Numbered from the stretch's first letter, positions 11,201 to 22,698 are shown. The stretch is 64,000 bases of DNA from Pristionchus mayeri (GCA_036245805.1 BTRK01000004.1:8618001-8682000), one strand, 5' to 3'. The notes: generated by a model from the sequence alone, not told the origin. Numbers and translations: made by a program.

Positions 11201-12102
11201 TAAGACCGATTCGAAACTGAAACTTCTCAGTTGAGGAATCGTCTGACTCTGTCCAAACCACACGTGTCAATCAGAGTGGGTGAGAGACTGTATGATATGG
11301 AGAGAGCGAGGCCATTGCTCTCTCAGTCATTTTCTGCAGACACATATTTGGAGATTACGTTACGATGGAGAGGTCCGGCTAGGCAAAAACCCGCAGCTGC
11401 TAGTGGAGCGACAATCACAGCCGACGCAATGGCGCAACTCTGAATGTGTCGGGCTGTTCAGTTGTTGTTTATTATAAGATACATTAGTTTGCTCGCATGT
11501 TAGATTTATTATTTTAGACAAGTTGAGGACCGGCACTTTATTGCAGTATTTTGAATAGATCTAATTTAAGTACTGTGCGAATAAATACCACACGTATCAT
11601 CTCATGAATAATATCAAACAAAGTAACTAACATCTCGAATATTTTGTTTTGGTTATCGTCTTGAACACTATCACAAATATTGATTCATGATAATAGGTAA
11701 CAATAGGGAGCAACTTTTGCATACGTAAAAAAAGTAACGTAAGTTGAGGCATCCACTCAAGGCGGGTTTGCCACCCCGCGCTAATTCTGCGGTCAGTCTG
11801 TCCTGAGGTTATCAGCGATCTATGCGTGAGGCTACCGCCCGTGTTGTGGGCACGTGGTGGACTTCTGACCTATTTCTTAACCCCCGTGGTCTTGGTGGAT
11901 CTGCAGGCAAGGGGGGTCGAAGTCATGACCATCGGATTCGCATTCCTGGCACTCAACCACTGCGCATACGATGTTTGGTTATGTAAGATGTATAACTACT
12001 GAAAGAAACAAAAAAATGAACCTCGATCGTGTATACGATCTCGAAGATGGGAAAGTACGGACCGGTAAGCGTTGAATTGAGCCGCACGAACAAGAACATC
12101 TC
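8202..12102 (-). CDS. Sre/Sra-like 7TM chemoreceptor
   Basis: A nematode G-protein-coupled chemosensory receptor, expected in the membrane of sensory-neuron cilia. Exons that I can join in frame are 10802-10852, 8954-9051, 8848-8909, 8668-8790, 8368-8498 and 8202-8325. Less certain upstream exons are near 12010-12102 (GPYFPIFEIVYTIEV) and 11132-11216 (a TM segment, FRIGLILATAHMLLSSLS). The family is suggested by the TM3-end motif SIERFLA, then YE, and by HYQIKENLAVF before TM6; R/HYQ..EN is typical of the Sra/Srab/Sre group. The C-terminus is GIFARKTNTNQTM then TGA. The six 3' exons agree in phase at every junction. The intron between 9052 and 10801 holds a 911-bp mariner remnant and a 538-bp foldback element, and other introns carry MITEs. 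The phase between 11132-11216 and 10802-10852 does not match, so an exon is missing or the gene is damaged. Assignment to Sre rather than Srab is an inference. Confidence 0.65.
9232..10142. mobile_element. Non-autonomous mariner, 911 bp
   Basis: The ends are TTGGGGTGTCCCAAAAGTTC and its near-perfect reverse complement, bounded by TA (9230-9231 and 10143-10144). The interior is itself partly palindromic (about 9290-9400 against 9990-10090) and no transposase can be read. It lies in an intron of the Sre-like receptor. Confidence 0.85.
10178..10715. repeat. Foldback element with G-run ends (family C)
   Basis: Arms of about 200 bp run in from GGGGGGGTGACAACTGCACA at the left and its complement (C7) at the right. 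Inside each arm is the word GTTGCTTCATTGTAACCAGT or its complement. Relatives are at 20378-20690, 26700-27010 and, as a half copy, 40736-40880. Confidence 0.75.
11232..11330. repeat. Hairpin MITE family 2 copy
   Basis: Contains GACTCTGTCCAAACCACACG followed by AGTGGGTGAGAGAC and AGAGAGCGAG. The same sequence in opposite orientation occurs at 19775-19875 and 26097-26197. It is distinct from the GAGTTCG-ended MITE, though the CTCTCTCG cores are alike. Confidence 0.6.
11745..11945. other. GC-rich anomalous segment, unidentified
   Basis: About 200 bases of clearly higher GC than the flanks, with runs such as CTACCGCCCGTGTTGTGGGC. No long frame in either direction fits the neighbouring receptor gene. 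It could be a captured fragment, a SINE-like element or a structured RNA; I do not recognise it. Confidence 0.35.
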
Positions 12103-12115
12103 TGACTCTGGATTA

Positions 12116-12212
12116 GAACTCGAGAAACGATACCACGTTCTTTGCACTCTCGTCGATCGACCGGTCGAGAGAGTGTGTAAAATGAAGAGACGAAATCCCA
12201 AATTATGAATCC
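12116..12212. repeat. TA-MITE family 1 copy
   Basis: Runs from GAACTCGAGAAACGATACCA to AATTATGAATCC between two TA dinucleotides (12114-12115 and 12213-12214). It is shorter than the 108-bp consensus because of small internal deletions. Confidence 0.8.
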
Positions 12213-13015
12213 TACCCTGGAAGTGCTAGTTTCGTTGTACATACAAAAGAAACGGTCATGTAAAAAATGAAAAAAATGGGCAAAATCCAACATTGTATGA
12301 ATTGGAAACAGTAACTAAAATGAATAATTATATTCCTGATCAAGGTAAAACAAACAGTATAGGTCTTTCGAAATTGTCATCATCAGCCGATGCAGTAATG
12401 CATATCTTTTCTCGAATCAAATCAAATCTGAATCGGTAGCCAGATGTATGTTCAAGGAAGAACAATAACATAATATCGAATGCGTTTGGTATCTTTACTG
12501 TCGTATATTGTTAGGAAATGCAAGTATTGTGTCCTATGGGGAAAACGACGTGAAAAACAACGCCTCACAACATCCCACGATCATTGAAAAGCTCGATAAA
12601 ATTAAGAAACAACAATATAATAGAGCCTACGCAGCAGTAATTCATCGGATTTAACTTGAACCTCGATGACTTGTTGACATAGAATCCGCCGTTCAATATT
12701 ATTTAAACATATATGACAATATTCGGCATGTGACTGTAACCATGATGTTATAAATAATATTTTGTTTGCACCATCACAATTCGATTTGTTCGGCTTATCG
12801 TTGGGGTAAATCCAATGGATGCGGTGTCGTCTCGTCGAATTTCCAAGGTATTTCGGAGGAGGAATTTGCTGAAGATTCTACAACACAACGAAGTGTTGAT
12901 CTTTCAAGTGAAAGCAATATGGGTACAATAAAACAATATAAGACATATATTGTTTTATTGCACCTTATATATCCAAATAACGAACCTCTGCTTGTAGTTA
13001 GGTGTTAGAAGTATG
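12213..13015. other. No firm gene; possible isolated exon
   Basis: A plus-strand frame at 12766-13008 (AYRWGKSNGCGVVSSNFQGI, later acidic) reads like coding sequence up to a GTACAA donor-like site, but no partner exons were found. A minus-strand ATG at 12291-12293 might belong to the 5' end of the Sre-like receptor. Confidence 0.25.
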
Positions 13016-13402
13016 TCAATTAATGGATTGAAGAGAGTGCCGAGTGACGTAGATGAGCAAAGGAAAGGAGCGATTCTCGAAGCGTCCAATCGCACTGCAT
13101 TTACATATTACAATTCAGAGATGGAATGCAATAAAAGTGCACATCATGGATGAATGAATCACCAAACCGGGATTAAAGAGGAACACGTATGTGAATAGGG
13201 CCTATAAAAACGATACAAACGAGTGAAATAAATATAGGCAACCTGGAAGATTCTTGCTCAGAGAAGCCGACCATTCACGCTTCGTAGTTTTGGCGAGAAT
13301 GTATTTTTTGATATGTGCAAATATGTAATGGCGCCACGCACCTGATCAAATTCTATACTTCCATTTTCACCCAAAAACGACTCCTACCAAAACAATCAGC
13401 AT
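13016..13402 (-). pseudogene. 3' part of the Str-like receptor split by palindrome P1
   Basis: On the minus strand, 13371-13402 continues a membrane helix (LIVLVGVVFG then a GTGAAA donor). An exon starting at 13201 after TTTTTATAG encodes ALFTYVFLFNPGLVIHSSMM, similar to TM6 of Str-type receptors. A last piece ending at 13016 reads SFPLLIYVTRHSLQSIN then stop, resembling the TM7 end plus tail. These are the parts missing from the receptor at 16377-17389, which ends abruptly where palindrome P1 begins. An ATATG word is present on both sides of P1, a plausible target duplication. The exact exon phases here are uncertain. Confidence 0.5.
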
Positions 13403-16400
13403 ATGCGAGACTTTCTGAGAGGGTTCACCATAGGCCGTACGGCGAAAAATGAAGTGTTGATTTTAAGATCTCCCTAAGGGTAACTTTTCGCGTAGAGTTC
13501 GAAAATCGACCTTGGCCGTATCTCTTATCCCTCATTTCGTGCGTTGCGCTGCAGATGGGTGGTCGGTTTTCGTAAATCGTGAACGGCTCATCCAAACCTC
13601 ATACATATATAGTAATTCTGAAAGATCTCGACGAGATAAGCATTTTTCATGTTAGAAGTTAAAGGCTAGCTCACCTGTGAAAAAACTTATTGTAATTTGA
13701 ATACAATTTCAAATCTCAGAATTGACGCCCTGGAAATTTTTTTGCCGCGTACCGTAAAATAAATGTTTCCAAATGATTCCTCATGAAAAACTACCCCTAG
13801 GAATGTGTATTTCATTTCGAAAGGCGTGCCTGTTTCGGTAGTTCTGATTAGCCGAATAGTCAGAACTCAGGTTTCTTCTATATTTCAAGTCGTCTGTCTG
13901 CGAAAGTAGAGTTCAGAATTTACTCCCAGCGCCTGAAATATTTCGTAAACACATTATTCGGAACGTTTCGACTCAGAAATACGTCATACCGACTGGCCAA
14001 AACCAATCATGGTGGCCCTGTAGACACTTTTTTTGAAAGAGCCTTGTGACGCACTTTGACGATATGTTTTGACAATGATATCGCAATAACAAAAGGTGCG
14101 ACAGCTAATAGATCGAAAATATGAAATAACAATGTTATATTAAACAATAACAATTTATTTAAGGATCACTCCTACACGTTTCAAGTATGCAACAATCCTA
14201 TATTTGTAAATTTCGTGCCCCTGTAACATGAATCTAGAACGACAGCAGCCTCAAGCATAACTTTTAAGCGTTCTAATGCGAAAATTCGGATTCTACGAGT
14301 GAAAATACACCTAGAAATATTGATTTCATATGTTTCCGCCATATAGACATTTTCACCCCCTACTGTTCCAGGGGGCAAAAAAAAAAAAATTCTTTTTCGT
14401 AAATTTTACTTCATGAATATATTTTCTTGTGTATTTTCACTCGTAGAAACCGAATTTTCTCATTAGAACGCATACAAGTTATGTTTTAGGCTACTGTCGT
14501 TCGTGATTCATGATACAGGCGCACGACATTTGCAAATATCGGATTACTGCATACTTGAAACATGTAAGAGTAGTCCTCAAACACATTCGGCTTGTTTAAT
14601 CTGTCAGAAATGTGCGAGAAAAGTTGCGTAAAAAGTTGCGTAAAAAGTTCGCGAACTTCTGATTCTCTCCATTTCGCATGCTCTCTCTCTTTCTCTAACC
14701 AGGTCGATGAAAAGTTCACGAACTTTTCGACGAACTATGTTCGAAAATTATACTTTTCTTTTGTTTTACTTATTTTTATAAACTATTTTTGCTTTTAACT
14801 TATGGCTTCTTATAATGGCAACCTTCCCTTAGCTGGAATAGCTTCAGAATACAGCGTAGTGAAAGTAAACAGGGTTGGAGTATTTTTTTCGAAAATGGGT
14901 CACCACTTTCCCCACCCTGTAATGTCAAGCTGTTCCATCAGAGGGAAGGTTGTTCTTATAAGCAGTCATAAGTTGAAAGCAAAAATAATTGATAAAAATA
15001 AGTAAAACAAAAGAAAAGTACGAATTTCGAACATAGTTCGTCGAAAAGTTCGTGAACTTTTCAAGGAGCTGCGTGAAAAGTTAGAGAAAGGCGAGAGAGC
15101 ACGCGTTGTCGAGAGAGGGAAAAGGAAGTAAACAATCACTGCTTCCTTTTCCCTCTCTCAAGAATGCGTGCTCTCTCGCCTTTCTCTAACTTTTCACGCA
15201 GCTCCTTGAAAAGTTCGTTAAAAACCGGTATTAATTCGTTCGAAATTCGTACTTTTCTTTTGTTTTACTTATTTTTATCAATTATTTTTGCTCTTAACTT
15301 ATGACTGCGTATAAGAACAACCTTCCCTCTGATGGAACAGCTTGACATTACAGGGTGGGGAAAGTGGTGACCCATTTTCGAAAAAAATACTCCAACCCTG
15401 TTTACTTTCACTACGCTGTATTCTGAAGCTATTCCAGCTAAGGGAAGGTTGTCATTATAAGAAATCATAAGTTAAAAGCAAAAATAGTTTATAAAAGTAA
15501 GTAAAACAAAAGAAAAGTATGATTTTCGAACACAGTTCGTCGAAAAGTTCGTGAACTTTTCATCGACCTGGTTAGAGAAAGAGAGAGAGCATGCGAAATG
15601 GAGAGAATCAGAAGTTCGCGAACTTTTTACGCAACTTTTTCTCGCACATTTCAGACAGATTAAACAGGCCGATTATTATTGTTTAATAGCTTAGCTATTA
15701 CATATTTGCGATCTATTAGCTATGGCACCTTTTGTAATTGCAATATCATTGTCAAAACATATCGTCAAAGTGCGTCACAAGGCTCTTTCGAAAAAAAGTG
15801 TCTACAGGGCCACCATGATTGGTTTTGGCCAGTCGGTATGACGTATTTCTGAGTCGAAACGTTCCAAATAATGTGTTTATGAAATATTTCAGGCGCTGGG
15901 AGTAAATTCTGAACTCTACTTTCGCAGACAGACGACTTGAAATATTGAAGAAACCTGAGTTCTGACTATTCGGCTAATCAGAGCTACCGAAACAGGCACG
16001 TCTTTCGAAATGAAATACACATTCCTAGGGGTAGTTTTTCATGAGGAATCATTTGGAAACATTTATTTTACGGTACGCGGCAAAAAAAATTTCAGGGCGT
16101 CAATTCTGAAATTTGAAATTTTATTCAAATTACAATAAGTTTTTTCACAGGTGAGCTAGCCTTTAACTTCTAACATGAAAAATGCTTATCTCGTCGAGAT
16201 CTTTCAGAATTACTATATATGTATGAGGTTTGGATGAGCCGTTCACGATTTACGAAAACCGACCACCAATCTGCAGCGCAACGCACGATATGAGGGATAA
16301 GAGATACGGCTTTCTAAGGTCGATTTTCGAACTCTACGCGAAAAGTTACCCTTAGGGAGATCTTAAAATCAACACTTCATTTTTCGCTGTGCGGCCTATA

Positions 16401-16434
16401 GTTGATATAGCTCAGTTCTCTCAGAAAGTCTCTC
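13403..16434. repeat. Large palindromic element P1 (3.0 kb)
   Basis: Arms of roughly 1.3-1.5 kb run inward from GAGACTTTCTGAGAG at both ends. Nested inside are second inverted pairs: 14160-14480, and 14801-15005 against 15265-15469, where each arm encodes the same 67-residue frame, and a centre (15100-15180) rich in CTCTCTCG. It has no transposase. It interrupts a Str-like receptor between TM5 and TM6. The left breakpoint of the tandem duplication lies in its right arm, at 15817. Confidence 0.85.
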
Positions 16435-17389
16435 ATATTTCCTGCTAGAAATACGATCACCCATATGAAAATCAAATCGTGTACGAAGCGACTGCCCATG
16501 ATTGGATTCTGGGAGGCATTTTTCATTATATTACATTTCGAATGACTTACAACATAGGAGCTGACAAAGTAGTACTCATTCATAAAGTCGAATTGCAAAC
16601 CATTTCCGTATGTTAAATTCGCAATTTCCCTAAACTCTAGAGTTCGTAATTCGGGCCTTCGTCTCTTAATTTCACACACTCTCTAGAACGGTCGAGCGGT
16701 GAGAGAGTGTGTGAAATAAAGAAACCGTGGTAGCGTTTCTCGAACTCTACTAAACTCGTAATCGCTAGATTCAGAAATCGAGTAATCTCATCCACGTGCA
16801 ATTCAATGAGTGCGCAAGGAATTAGCATTCGATTAAGCTAATTACCATGATTTTCTTTTCACGACTGCAACCATTTAGCACAATTGCCATACCTGAGCTC
16901 TGCGGTTGGAGATAGCAACAATATAGGCGGAATGAAACCAATCAAAACGGAAATCGTTTTTATTCCATAGACAAAAAATGATTAGTTAAATAATCCCGCA
17001 TCCATCCTCCCTCGTATTGCCGCGTATCTAACGGCAAAATTTGAACTTAACATCGTAAACTGAAGACTGGCAGAGGCAGTGAAGGCCAGGAATCCGACTG
17101 GATCCGCACCCCGCGCAGAGAAATGCAAATAGAGCGTGCCGTTTAGGTAGAATAACTGAAATTTAAGAAGGTCACTAATAAAATAACGATGACTTACATT
17201 TGCTGACCACAATTGAGTCGCAGCGAACATGAAACTGGCGATAGCTCCGAGGTAAAACTGCGATCGAAAGATCCCAAGATTCTCCGGAGGCACAATGAGA
17301 ACGAGAATGACGTAGATCCCATTGACTATGGTCGAGAAACCACCAAAGTAGGTGGTCACGGCTAGATGGAAGGCCACCCAGTCACTCAT
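16377..17389 (-). pseudogene. Str-superfamily 7TM receptor, 5' part, copy 1 (nonsense and insertion)
   Basis: Exons: 17198-17389 (TM1-TM2, from MSDWVAFHLAVTTYFGGF), 16893-17155 (TM3-TM4), 16551-16629 (extracellular loop 2, ANLTYGNGLQFDF) and 16377-16508 (TM5, HDLIFIWVIVFLAG). Two introns are exactly 42 nt (17156-17197 and 16509-16550). The frame runs through TM3 (SNFAVRYAAIRG, resembling the RY motif at the TM3 end) to an in-frame TAA at 16982-16984, after which the same frame continues straight into TM4 (TISVLIGFIPPILLL). Without that stop all exon phases agree. After TM5 the sequence runs into palindrome P1; the rest of the gene is at 13016-13402. A TA-MITE sits in the third intron 9 bp from the acceptor. 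It would be a sensory-neuron chemoreceptor if intact. Confidence 0.75.
16640..16747. repeat. TA-MITE family 1 copy in receptor intron (copy 1)
   Basis: A 108-bp element running GAGTTCGTAATTCGGGCC to GTTTCTCGAACTC between TA dinucleotides at 16638-16639 and 16748-16749. Confidence 0.85.
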
Positions 17390-18054
17390 TTAAAACCTGG
17401 TAGAACGAAACTTTTCGACACCACATATATACGACAATGGCGCTGCCTGGTTAGTGATTCAGAAACTTTTCGATGAAAATGAGCACTGATAGTCCATTTT
17501 GGTCGTGTTGGTAATTGCGCTGAAAAGTGCAACAGTGCCTTGGTTCTTTGTAGTGATGTTCTTATTAATTCTCAGGCACAACGTTGCACAAGGATTGAAA
17601 CACGTTCACCGTAATAATGCATATTCTCCGGTTCTCGAGCGCACGCAACATCTCATAGTGTCGTTTTTTGTTGTGCTGGAATTACCGAGGTGTATGCGGT
17701 TCTCCCGACAATTCACTCAAATGCATATGAAGAATTGCAATCGCTAGGGAATTACGTAGCGCAATTACGCAATTGTTAATACTCTTTCAATGCCTCTTTC
17801 GATAGGAATGTGCTTACCATCGAAAAGAAGTAATTTCATTCCGAGGAATTTTTCATTTTAAAGAGATGATTTTTCTGACGGACACTGAATTGGCCATTGC
17901 TCGTTTCGTCGTGTCCTTTCTCACATTAGCCGCTTTCACCGGATCAATCGCCAATTTTCCCTTATTTTTCGTCACGTATCAATCGAAGAATCTTCGATCA
18001 AACTGTCACATACTTATCGGACTGGGCGCGCTATTCGATGGCCTTCATCAGGTA

Positions 18055-19623
18055 TTAGGGTGTCCCATAAGTTTCCGGGCATTATGAACAATTTGCTTTC
18101 AAAGTTAGATATCTAATCTAACAACATTCTACCATAGACTATTTGAAAGTGTGTGATACTACTTTCAATATAAATCATTAGACGAGCATAGCTGGTTCTT
18201 TTGGAGAGTGCTACATATATTTGAACAAAATATAGCAAAATCCAAAAAATGATTTTTTTGAATTATTTTGCTAATGGATGTGAGTTGAAATATAATTACA
18301 GTCTTTAATTAAAACACACAGCTATTCAATAATTTCAGGCACATTTCTGATATCTGGATTTCATTTGCTTCATCGATAGGAAATTTTGCTTTTTTGCAAA
18401 GTGTCTTCAAAGGCATTGCTTGGTTACGTTCTAAAACCAACCTCAAGAGGTTGAGAAAATATTATCATCACTTGCGAAGGTCTAAAATATGCTCGAAAAA
18501 TATACAACTAACCCTAACAGTGTAAATTTGATTTTTGATTTTTCCATTTCCCTACTACTGGAATAGCAGTACAACCGATGTTAATATATTAGTATATACA
18601 CAGCAAGATACTGATTACACCACACACATCTGGCTCTCCTAGAATCTCGCGGACAGGTTGCAAAAAAGCAAAACGAAGTGCTCAAAATGTAGAAGGAAGG
18701 GGTTTTCCCGCTAGAATAACCCCAATTAATTAATAATTACTCCCAATAAGCAGTACAATATTTAATTCGTACATTAAACATTAAATAATAAGTATGACAC
18801 GTTTGTTCGCTCCGTTGAACAAACCTACCGTAATCGTTGCCCCGTCTCGTTGCCCGAGTGTCATTGTTTCTTACCGCGATTGTTAGCGTACGGTACTACC
18901 TTGCACCGCAGCATTTGTAATTCTTGTTTATTTTCACTTCCTCTCCCGGTCGTCGTCGGAGGATGTTGTGTTATGCTGCTCTCATTTTATAAATAATTAT
19001 TATTATCTTTTCTCGTATTCAAGGGGCGTTTGCAATGGGATTTCAAGGGTTTATTCACGTAGTCGTTTGGTGCGTTTCTGCGTTATCCTCCTTGTTGTCT
19101 TCTCCCTGCACTTTCTCCTTGTTTCTTCGCCTTTCTTCTTGCACCGCAGAGCAGTTGCTCTGTGATGTTCCCGTTTGACCAGAACAGTTGTTCTGGTAAA
19201 ACCGCGTGGACCCAGTTGGGAAAGCGCGTCGGGCAGAATGCCAGTTGGCGCCCGTTGGGAAGTTATCCCACCGTGTCTGGGTGACCAGTCAGAGCAGAGA
19301 TTTCATTTTGTGGGCACGAAGTGCTGCCCAAATCTTGATTTCTCCGCCCGGACTTAATCCCAGAACGGAATCTGTAGGAGTGGAGCCCTGTTTGCCGATT
19401 CTGTAATGAGTCTGGGGGGAAGCAGGCGCTTTCATTCTTAACAAAAAAATGAGCATTTTCGAAGATTGCATCATCACTATGATATGCATGCATCGGATAA
19501 TGGCATTAAGTAACAATACACCATCTGCCACTAACTATGCGCAAGTATTTTAAGTCCTAACTCCAATGGCTAATGTAGTAGATGGATTGGAAAAAAAGTC
19601 CGAGAACTTATGGGACACCCTAA
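18055..19623. mobile_element. Mariner-like element, 1569 bp, no transposase (copy 1)
   Basis: The ends are TTAGGGTGTCCCATAAGTTT and the approximate reverse complement AACTTATGGGACACCCTAA, with TA on both sides (18053-18054 and 19624-19625). The interior has no transposase. From about 18790 to 19440 it is GC-richer and contains a row of short perfect hairpins with AGTT at the centre (19147-19258), unlike the flanking DNA, so it may be captured sequence. Confidence 0.85.
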
Positions 19624-19774
19624 TACTATCCTCAAAATTCTACGAACAACGATTTGATATGAAATAGGAAAATGTATATTTTTGCATGCTCAGGTCGGCA
19701 TATTTACGCAGATTCCCGTGTTCTTCAGTGACGGAAACATGGATGGCTTTACGTGTTAAATATTCGAGGCAAGT

Positions 19775-19875
19775 TAGGGAACAATAGTCTCGCTCTCTTC
19801 ATATCATTCACTCTCTCGCCCACTCTGATCGACGTGAGAGCGTGTGGTTTGGACAGAGTCAGAAGATTCCACAAG
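19775..19875. repeat. Hairpin MITE family 2, copy 1
   Basis: Contains CGCTCTCTTCATATCATTCA, then CGCCCACTCTGATCGACGTG and TGTGGTTTGGACAGAGTCAG. It is the opposite orientation of the copy at 11232-11330, and lies between Srsx exons 2 and 3. Confidence 0.6.
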
Positions 19876-20377
19876 TTAGAAGATGCGCAGCGTTCATTTG
19901 ATAGTGCTTCATTTTAGTGGCCATTTTATAACTCTTTGTTTTTGAGAGATTTTGGAACAATTTATTTGTGTTCTTCGGTAAATTCCCAAAATGATAAAAA
20001 TGCTACTCCCCGTCGATTCGTTCCTTAATTGTACTTTACCGCTGTTATTGATACGAGACCAGCAGAATGGCAGTTCTTTCAATTAATTATAAGCGAGGCA
20101 TATCATTACTGCTTGATCGCGTTTCAGGCTATACCGGTAATCGGTGTCTTTGGCGGGTGCGCCTGAATGATGTTGATCGGCTTCGAGAGCCTAATAGCTG
20201 TCGCTTTCTTAGTGCAATATAGAACACGCGGACGTCGATTTCTCGTCGTGAGTTGCAATGGAGGGTAGATACAGCTAATACAATGAATTTTGTGGTTGCG
20301 AACCGGGTTTAAGGAGGTGAATGAAATCTCCATGCAGGAGATTTCAACAGACAAAATGAATCCGAACTTTAAAAAAC

Positions 20378-20690
20378 GGGGGGAGGGGGTGAGAAAACGT
20401 AAACCGAGAACACGTAAAGAAATCACAGATCCCTCTGGAGTCGACGTAGGAACTTGCGAATTGTTGCATTGTTACCAGTATGCGCTCCACTACATTTGCT
20501 TATACAATTAATTGAAATCCGTTGATTGGAGTGAAACTCAATATTGCCTGGAAAAAAGATTAATTTATGCAAAGTTAGGTGAGCGCATGCTGGTAACAAT
20601 GCAACAACTCCGAAGTCCCCACGTCGACTCCCGAGGGAGCTTTGATGTGTTAACGTGTTGTCGCTTTACGTTTTGTCACCCCCCCAAAAA
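20378..20690. repeat. G-run foldback (family C), copy 1
   Basis: The left arm begins with GGGGGGAGGGGGTGAGAAAA and the right arm ends TTTTGTCACCCCCCC. Matching words GCATTGTTACCAGTATGCGC and GCGCATGCTGGTAACAATGC face each other. It lies in the intron before the TM5 exon. Confidence 0.75.
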
Positions 20691-21181
20691 AAACAATGCT
20701 AGAATGCATCACCATTCGCAAAGAACGGATGTTAAATGTTCATCTGAAGATCTTTTGATAATTGGTTTAAGTTCAGCCACATCTTCTCATTAATGCTGTC
20801 TTCATCTCATTTGGTCTATATCTTATGGTTGCATATTTTGAGCCGACGTGAGTTTAGTTACATTTGCTGATTATACTTCTCGTTTGCTGAATAATTTTCA
20901 AGTTCATATATTTCATCATGGTCCAGGAAAATATTTACAATACAACTAGCTGTCGTGAAAAATCGTCTTCATTGATGGTTGATAAATTCAGTACTGAAAT
21001 TTGCTCAATTCCCGTCGTATTTCACGGAATGGCAGCAGTATATTTCGGAATATCACTAGGTCCTGCTACCATAGTAACAATCGTTGCATACTGCACCGCT
21101 GCGCGTATCATCTCTCAAAGAGCAACTGGTGAGCCCCCATTCTAATTTAAGTATTTTTCGTGACCATTATTAGCCAAATAC

Positions 21182-22135
21182 TTAAGAGACCCTCCATGAG
21201 AGAACGTAACAGGTCCACGGATGGCCAAAAATTCAATAATTCCTGTACTTTTTTCTGAAGTGTAGGTCCCGAGTGCTGATTGGCGGCCGCAATAACTAAG
21301 GCTGGGGGTCGATTTTGAAAAAGTTTCAGATACCCCCATTTTTGGGGTCGAAAAATTCGATATCACAGAATGACATGGGATATAGATTTTCTGACTTATT
21401 TTCACGCATAGAAAACGAATTTCTGTGTTAGAACTCGAAAAAATTAGAAATAAAGAAAATAACGTCGAAAAACTCATTTTTTGACTATATTTCAAGAGAT
21501 TAAAATTTTGTGAAAAATTTCGGAGTGTTACGGATATGATTTTCGGAATCTACATCTAAAAGTACATCTAAGGTGATTTTTTCAGAATTTTAAAAATGGG
21601 CCTTTTTTGGGAATGAGCTCCAGAACTGGTCAAATCAGGCCAAAATCACGACTATGACTTCACGCCATGTCGCTTTCTAAGCCCATCGAGGCGTACAAAT
21701 GCCTTAAACCATTTTTATATTTCATATATATGGATTATCTTAATGTTTGAATTGTTGTATCTGCCAAACAATATAAATTCAAAAATTTGATCTTTTTTTT
21801 TTGCTAGAACTCCAGAGATTTTAAATGATAACTTATTAATTTCGCATTTTCACGAGCTCTAGTTTGAAAAATCGGTTCCTACGGCCCAAAATACGACAGA
21901 AAATGTGTATTTCATCTAATTCGCTGAGATAGACTTTTTCTACCTAATTGTCTGGCATGGAAAAAATGAATTTTTGATTTATTCGATTTTGCGGTTTTTC
22001 AAGACTCTAATATGAAGATTATGCTTGAATTAGTCGATTATATGCTCTCGGCGATAGATGATGAACGAGATGGGCTTAGAAAGCGACATGGCGTGAGACA
22101 TAGTCGAGATTTTGGCCTGATTTTACCAGTTCTGG
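21182..22135. repeat. Palindrome E, left part only (copy 1)
   Basis: Starts at TTAAGAGACCCTCCATGAGA (21182), as in the complete element at 27507, but is cut off at 22135 where tandem copy 2 begins. Confidence 0.8.
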
Positions 22136-22698
22136 TGCGATTGGTTTTGGCCAGTCGGTATGACGTATTTCTGAGTCGAAACGTTCCAAATAATGTGTTT
22201 ATGAAATATTTCAGGCGCTGGGAGTAAATTCTGAACTCTACTTTCGCAGACAGACGACTTGAAATATTGAAGAAACCTGAGTTCTGACTATTCGGCTAAT
22301 CAGAGCTACCGAAACAGGCACGTCTTTCGAAATGAAATACACATTCCTAGGGGTAGTTTTTCATGAGGAATCATTTGGAAACATTTATTTTACGGTACGC
22401 GGCAAAAAAAATTTCAGGGCGTCAATTCTGAAATTTGAAATTTTATTCAAATTACAATAAGTTTTTTCACAGGTGAGCTAGCCTTTAACTTCTAACATGA
22501 AAAATGCTTATCTCGTCGAGATCTTTCAGAATTACTATATATGTATGAGGTTTGGATGAGCCGTTCACGATTTACGAAAACCGACCACCAATCTGCAGCG
22601 CAACGCACGATATGAGGGATAAGAGATACGGCTTTCTAAGGTCGATTTTCGAACTCTACGCGAAAAGTTACCCTTAGGGAGATCTTAAAATCAACACT

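Larger units (their letters stand above)
17866..21128 (+). pseudogene. Srsx-like 7TM receptor, copy 1 (truncated, TGA in TM3)
   Basis: Exons: 17866-18051 (TM1 and the start of TM2), 19694-19754, 20128-20247 (TM3) and 20903-21128 (loop 2 and TM5). The Srsx type is indicated by NLRSNCHILIGLGALFDGLH, closely like the LRS.CNIL.AL.A..D motif of that family, and by TM3 followed by LIGFESLIAV where the family has IG.DRL.AV. The TM3 exon, bounded by TTTCAG and GTGAGT, has an in-frame TGA at 20164-20166. The first intron holds a 1569-bp mariner-like element; later introns hold a hairpin MITE, a G-run foldback and half of palindrome E. TM6 and TM7 are absent because the duplicated unit ends inside palindrome E. 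The phase between exons 2 and 3 does not match, another sign of decay. Confidence 0.7.
15817..22135. repeat. Tandem duplication, copy 1 (about 6.3 kb)
   Basis: This segment is repeated directly at 22139-28462 with only a handful of substitutions and homopolymer-length changes. Examples are a P to S change in the Srsx TM1 exon, C7 versus C8 near 20684/27001, and TTCTTTTC versus TTTTTTTC near 16857/23175. The offset is 6322 bases, rising to 6325 and then 6327 after the indels. The join carries 3 extra bases (TGC, 22136-22138). Both outer breakpoints are in palindromic elements. Confidence 0.95.

Noticed and set aside
14801..15469. Identical 67-residue frames facing each other in palindrome P1
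   Set aside because: The identity follows from the palindrome. No motif or splice signals support coding.
17499..17747. 82-residue hydrophobic plus-strand frame between the two receptor genes (also 23821-24069)
   Set aside because: It has no receptor motif and no splice partners, and lies in the promoter region between divergent genes.
19175..19531. Overlapping frames of 60-80 residues on both strands in the mariner-like element
   Set aside because: They arise from the GC-rich hairpin segment; there is no start context, motif or conserved frame.
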